From contig NZ_HF545616.1 of the NCBI RefSeq assembly GCF_000723465.1, forward strand, positions 1,302,001 to 1,366,000: a stretch of DNA of 64,000 nucleotides, written 5' to 3'. Source of the stretch: Ruminococcus bicirculans (ex Wegman et al. 2014) (GTDB lineage: Bacteria > Bacillota > Clostridia > Oscillospirales > Ruminococcaceae). The notes under the pieces are model-generated. The model had not been told where the DNA came from. It ran no database searches and saw only the letters and a program-made list of their open reading frames with translations. Positions 61,825 through 64,000 of this stretch are shown piece by piece. The stretch's first letter is position 1; each line of letters starts with the position of its first letter. The position numbers were made by a program, and so were the translations under genes.

Positions 61825-62664
61825 TTACTTTTCCATTTTCATTGAAATGTCAAACGCCTTGACTGAGTGTGTGATAGCACCGATAGAAATGATATCAACG
61901 CCCGTTTCAGCTATTGCACGGATTGTTTCAGAGGTCACGTTTCCTGAAGCTTCTAAAAGTGCTTTGCCATTTGTCATTTCAACAGCCTTTGCCATATCTT
62001 CATTTGTCATATTGTCAAGCATGATTATCTCAACGCCAAGTGTAAGAGCTTCTTTGAGTTCTTCAAGGTTTCCGACTTCAACTTCTATCTTGACAGTATG
62101 CCCCATTTTTTCTCTGAGAGCGTTTACTGCGCCTGTCATGCTGCCATATGCGTCAAGGTGAGTGTCTTTTAGCATTGCGCAATCTGAAAGATTGTATCTG
62201 TGGTTTTTTCCACCGCCTACTGTAACTGCATATTTCTGCAAAACTCTAAGACCTGGGAGCGTTTTTCTTGTATCCGCAACAGACGCCTTTGTACCCTTTA
62301 CAAGCTCAACGCATCTGTTTGTTGCAGTTGCAACACCTGACATATGCTGAACGATATTCAGTGCCGTTCTTTCGCCTTTGAGCAAGGCTCTTGTTGAGCC
62401 TGTTATTTTTGCGATAATGTCGCCTTTCTTGACCTTTTCACCGTCATGGATAAATATCTCACATTTAACATTGCTGTCAAGAAGCTGAAAAACTCTCATT
62501 GCAACATCAATTCCACAAAGAACGCCTTCGTCCTTTGAAACATACTTTGCTGTAGAAACTGAATTTTCGTCAACAAGATAATCCGTCGTAACGTCTATAT
62601 AGTTGATATCCTCCAGCAGAGCTGTTTTAATGATATCGTCGATCTGAAACTGCATTAATCTCAT
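61825..62664 (-). CDS. nadC: Nicotinate-nucleotide pyrophosphorylase (quinolinate PRTase)
   Basis: A 279-residue enzyme that makes nicotinate mononucleotide from quinolinate and PRPP in NAD synthesis. Substrate-binding blocks are ERTALNIVQHMSGVAT, DTRKTLPGLRVLQKYAV, GGGKNHRYNLSD and EVEVGNLEE, LEASGNV. Its ATG overlaps the stop of nadB by four bases (ATGA), so the two are coupled. Confidence 0.97.
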   Translation of the reverse strand: MRLMQFQIDDIIKTALLEDINYIDVTTDYLVDENSVSTAKYVSKDEGVLCGIDVAMRVFQLLDSNVKCEIFIHDGEKVKKGDIIAKITGSTRALLKGERTALNIVQHMSGVATATNRCVELVKGTKASVADTRKTLPGLRVLQKYAVTVGGGKNHRYNLSDCAMLKDTHLDAYGSMTGAVNALREKMGHTVKIEVEVGNLEELKEALTLGVEIIMLDNMTNEDMAKAVEMTNGKALLEASGNVTSETIRAIAETGVDIISIGAITHSVKAFDISMKMEK

Positions 62665-64000
62665 TTGTTTTCCTCCATTTTTTCTTTGGATTTGAGCTTT
62701 TCGATAGCGTCCTTTAATACGATATAAGCGACAGTTGTAAGAGACCTTGCTTCAACATAATCTCTGTCTATTTTGAAATTACCGTCACAAAGGAAATTTT
62801 TTAGCTTTGTGACTTCTTCAAGATCAGGCGGCAAAGCCTCCTTATCAGGGATAACGAAATATGCACGCTGCATTATATCTCTTATCTCTGTTCTTATGCC
62901 CTGAGGAATGTGCGGGGCTTCATTGTCTATCTTGAAATCGTATGTTTCAAGGTCACCACTGTCAGAGTTTATCTTCTCATTGATGTCAGCCGCAGCACGT
63001 CTTGAAAATACCAAAGCTTCAAGTAGGGAATTGCTTGCAAGTCTGTTATTGCCGTGAACACCTGTATGTGAACATTCGCCGCAGGCATAAAGCCTATCAA
63101 TGTTAGTTCTTGCATATGTATCAACATTTATGCCGCCCATAAGGTAATGATGACAAGGGAAAATAGGTATCATATCCTTGGTCATGTCATAACCTGCTTC
63201 GAGAAGCTTTTCATTTATCATAGGAAATCTGTTTCTGACAAACTCAGGGTCTTTGTGAGTGATATCAAGATAGAATTTGTCAGAGCCTGTTTTCTTGGCT
63301 TCAGCCATGATCGCATGAGAAACAACATCTCTTGGCGCAAGCTCCAGACGATCGTCATAGTTTTGCATAAATCTTTCGCCGTTGCAGTTTTTAAGATAAG
63401 CTCCCTCGCCTCTGACAGATTCAGATATAAGGAAAGTTTCACGAGTGTGCTTGTTGTTAAAGCCTGTTGGGTGGAACTGGATATAGCTGAGGTTTTTTAT
63501 CTCTGCTCCAAGCTCATGAGCAATAGTTATGCCGTCGCCTGTTGCGATAGCGGAGTTTGTAGTGTATTCGTAAACTCTGCCTATTCCACCAGTTGCAAAA
63601 ATGGCGTATCTGCAATTATATGTCGTATATTCGTTGTCATTAGTCAGCACAAGAATGGAAAAACCTGTTTCGGTTTTCTTTGCGTTGCACATAACGGCAT
63701 TTTCGAGTATTTCAACATTATCTAGCTGTTGAACATTTCTTAGTAGAGTTGTTTCGATCTCCAGACCTGTGGTATCGGCATGATGAAAAATCCTGTTCAT
63801 ACCGTGTCCACCTTCGAGAGTGCGGTGATAAGATCCATCAGGACACTTATCAAAGTCAGCACCAAGCTCTATGAGTTTTTCAATGTCAATATAGGCTTCG
63901 TCAACAAGGACCTGAGTGGACTCAGGATCATTTTCAAATCCGCCTGCTACAAATGTATCATGTTTGTGATATTCAGGCGAGTCCTTTGGATTGTCATAAA
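62661..64000 (-). CDS. nadB: L-aspartate oxidase, 3' part
   Basis: The C-terminal 446 residues of NadB, the flavoprotein that oxidises aspartate to iminoaspartate. The frame stays open to the right edge and reads EGGHGMNRIFHHADTTG (FAD and substrate region), FATGGIGRVY, HPTGFNNKH, GEGAYLKN, HHYLMGGINVD and ACGECSHTGVHGNNRLASNSLLEALVF, all NadB/succinate dehydrogenase flavoprotein landmarks. A start inside the window (ATG 63800) would cut the flavin domain, so it is not used. nadC follows. Confidence 0.95.
   Translation of the reverse strand, partial: YDNPKDSPEYHKHDTFVAGGFENDPESTQVLVDEAYIDIEKLIELGADFDKCPDGSYHRTLEGGHGMNRIFHHADTTGLEIETTLLRNVQQLDNVEILENAVMCNAKKTETGFSILVLTNDNEYTTYNCRYAIFATGGIGRVYEYTTNSAIATGDGITIAHELGAEIKNLSYIQFHPTGFNNKHTRETFLISESVRGEGAYLKNCNGERFMQNYDDRLELAPRDVVSHAIMAEAKKTGSDKFYLDITHKDPEFVRNRFPMINEKLLEAGYDMTKDMIPIFPCHHYLMGGINVDTYARTNIDRLYACGECSHTGVHGNNRLASNSLLEALVFSRRAAADINEKINSDSGDLETYDFKIDNEAPHIPQGIRTEIRDIMQRAYFVIPDKEALPPDLEEVTKLKNFLCDGNFKIDRDYVEARSLTTVAYIVLKDAIEKLKSKEKMEENK

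Noticed and set aside
1-64000. tRNA, rRNA, prophage or insertion sequences
   Set aside because: None could be seen by reading both strands; no cloverleaf-like CCA ends, integrase or transposase motifs were found.

Overview
The window reads as a chromosomal segment of a low-GC, Gram-positive anaerobe of the Clostridia, most like a Ruminococcus-type member of the Oscillospiraceae. This is inferred from gene content and order: GerW/YtfJ and DacF-type sporulation and cell-wall genes, a T-box controlled trp operon, sodium-pump decarboxylase subunits, the DUF4317 and DUF2953 families, and many textbook sigma-A promoters (TTGACA-17-TATAAT). No tRNA, rRNA, CRISPR array, prophage or insertion sequence was seen. 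Coding density is high, and intergenic spaces mostly hold promoters and hairpin terminators.

Layout. 1-3.1 kb: the 3' end of pnp, then two paralogous zinc-ribbon membrane proteins, each with its own similar promoter. 3.1-7 kb: a small membrane protein, a RecD2-type helicase, a ComF-type protein and two small helical proteins. 7-9.8 kb: MscS (minus strand), then the gamma-like and beta subunits of a sodium-pumping decarboxylase. 9.8-13.7 kb: YfbR nucleotidase and Rpe (plus), facing a MecA-like adaptor and an ABC-F ATPase (minus). 13.8-22.3 kb: a large polyamine cluster with speD, an arginine-decarboxylase-type enzyme, speE, speB, carboxynorspermidine dehydrogenase and nspC, interrupted by five small or unrelated genes. 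22.3-26.1 kb: a HAD phosphatase, an LtaS-like synthase and rpmB. 26.3-32.3 kb: a chromosome-segregation and sporulation operon (M50 protease, scpA, scpB, DUF2953, gerW, dacF, pseudouridine synthase). 32.4-35.7 kb: the soluble half of the decarboxylase system (carboxyltransferase-like protein, biotin carrier, OadA).

35.8-40.7 kb: a DUF4317 protein, then a minus-strand set of surface SGNH hydrolase, NYN/PIN-type protein and YfcE-like phosphoesterase, divergent from an AraC-type regulator. 40.7-44 kb: mnmA, iscU and iscS in one minus-strand operon, and rnhA. 44.1-45.7 kb: an orphan solute-binding lipoprotein. 45.7-53.7 kb: the trp operon trpE-trpS-trpGD-trpC-trpF-trpB-trpA on the minus strand behind a T-box leader. 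53.8-58.8 kb: an AI-2E family permease, a second DacF-type carboxypeptidase, a conserved unknown protein whose start codon appears to be ACG, and a PrsA-like foldase. 58.9-64 kb: glycerophosphodiesterase, pentapeptide-repeat protein, uridine phosphorylase, DUF3592 membrane protein, nadC and the 3' part of nadB.

How the parts work together: the decarboxylase genes at 8-9.7 kb and 32.5-35.7 kb together supply the parts of one biotin-dependent sodium pump. The polyamine cluster encodes arginine to putrescine conversion and then two alternative routes to spermidine. The trp leader should sense uncharged tRNA-Trp and control both tryptophan synthesis and its charging enzyme. The most unusual items are the ACG-start gene, the two hairpins that bury ribosome binding sites, the doubled spermidine route, the ScpA tail of about 168 residues, and the NYN protein with a repeated C-terminal module.
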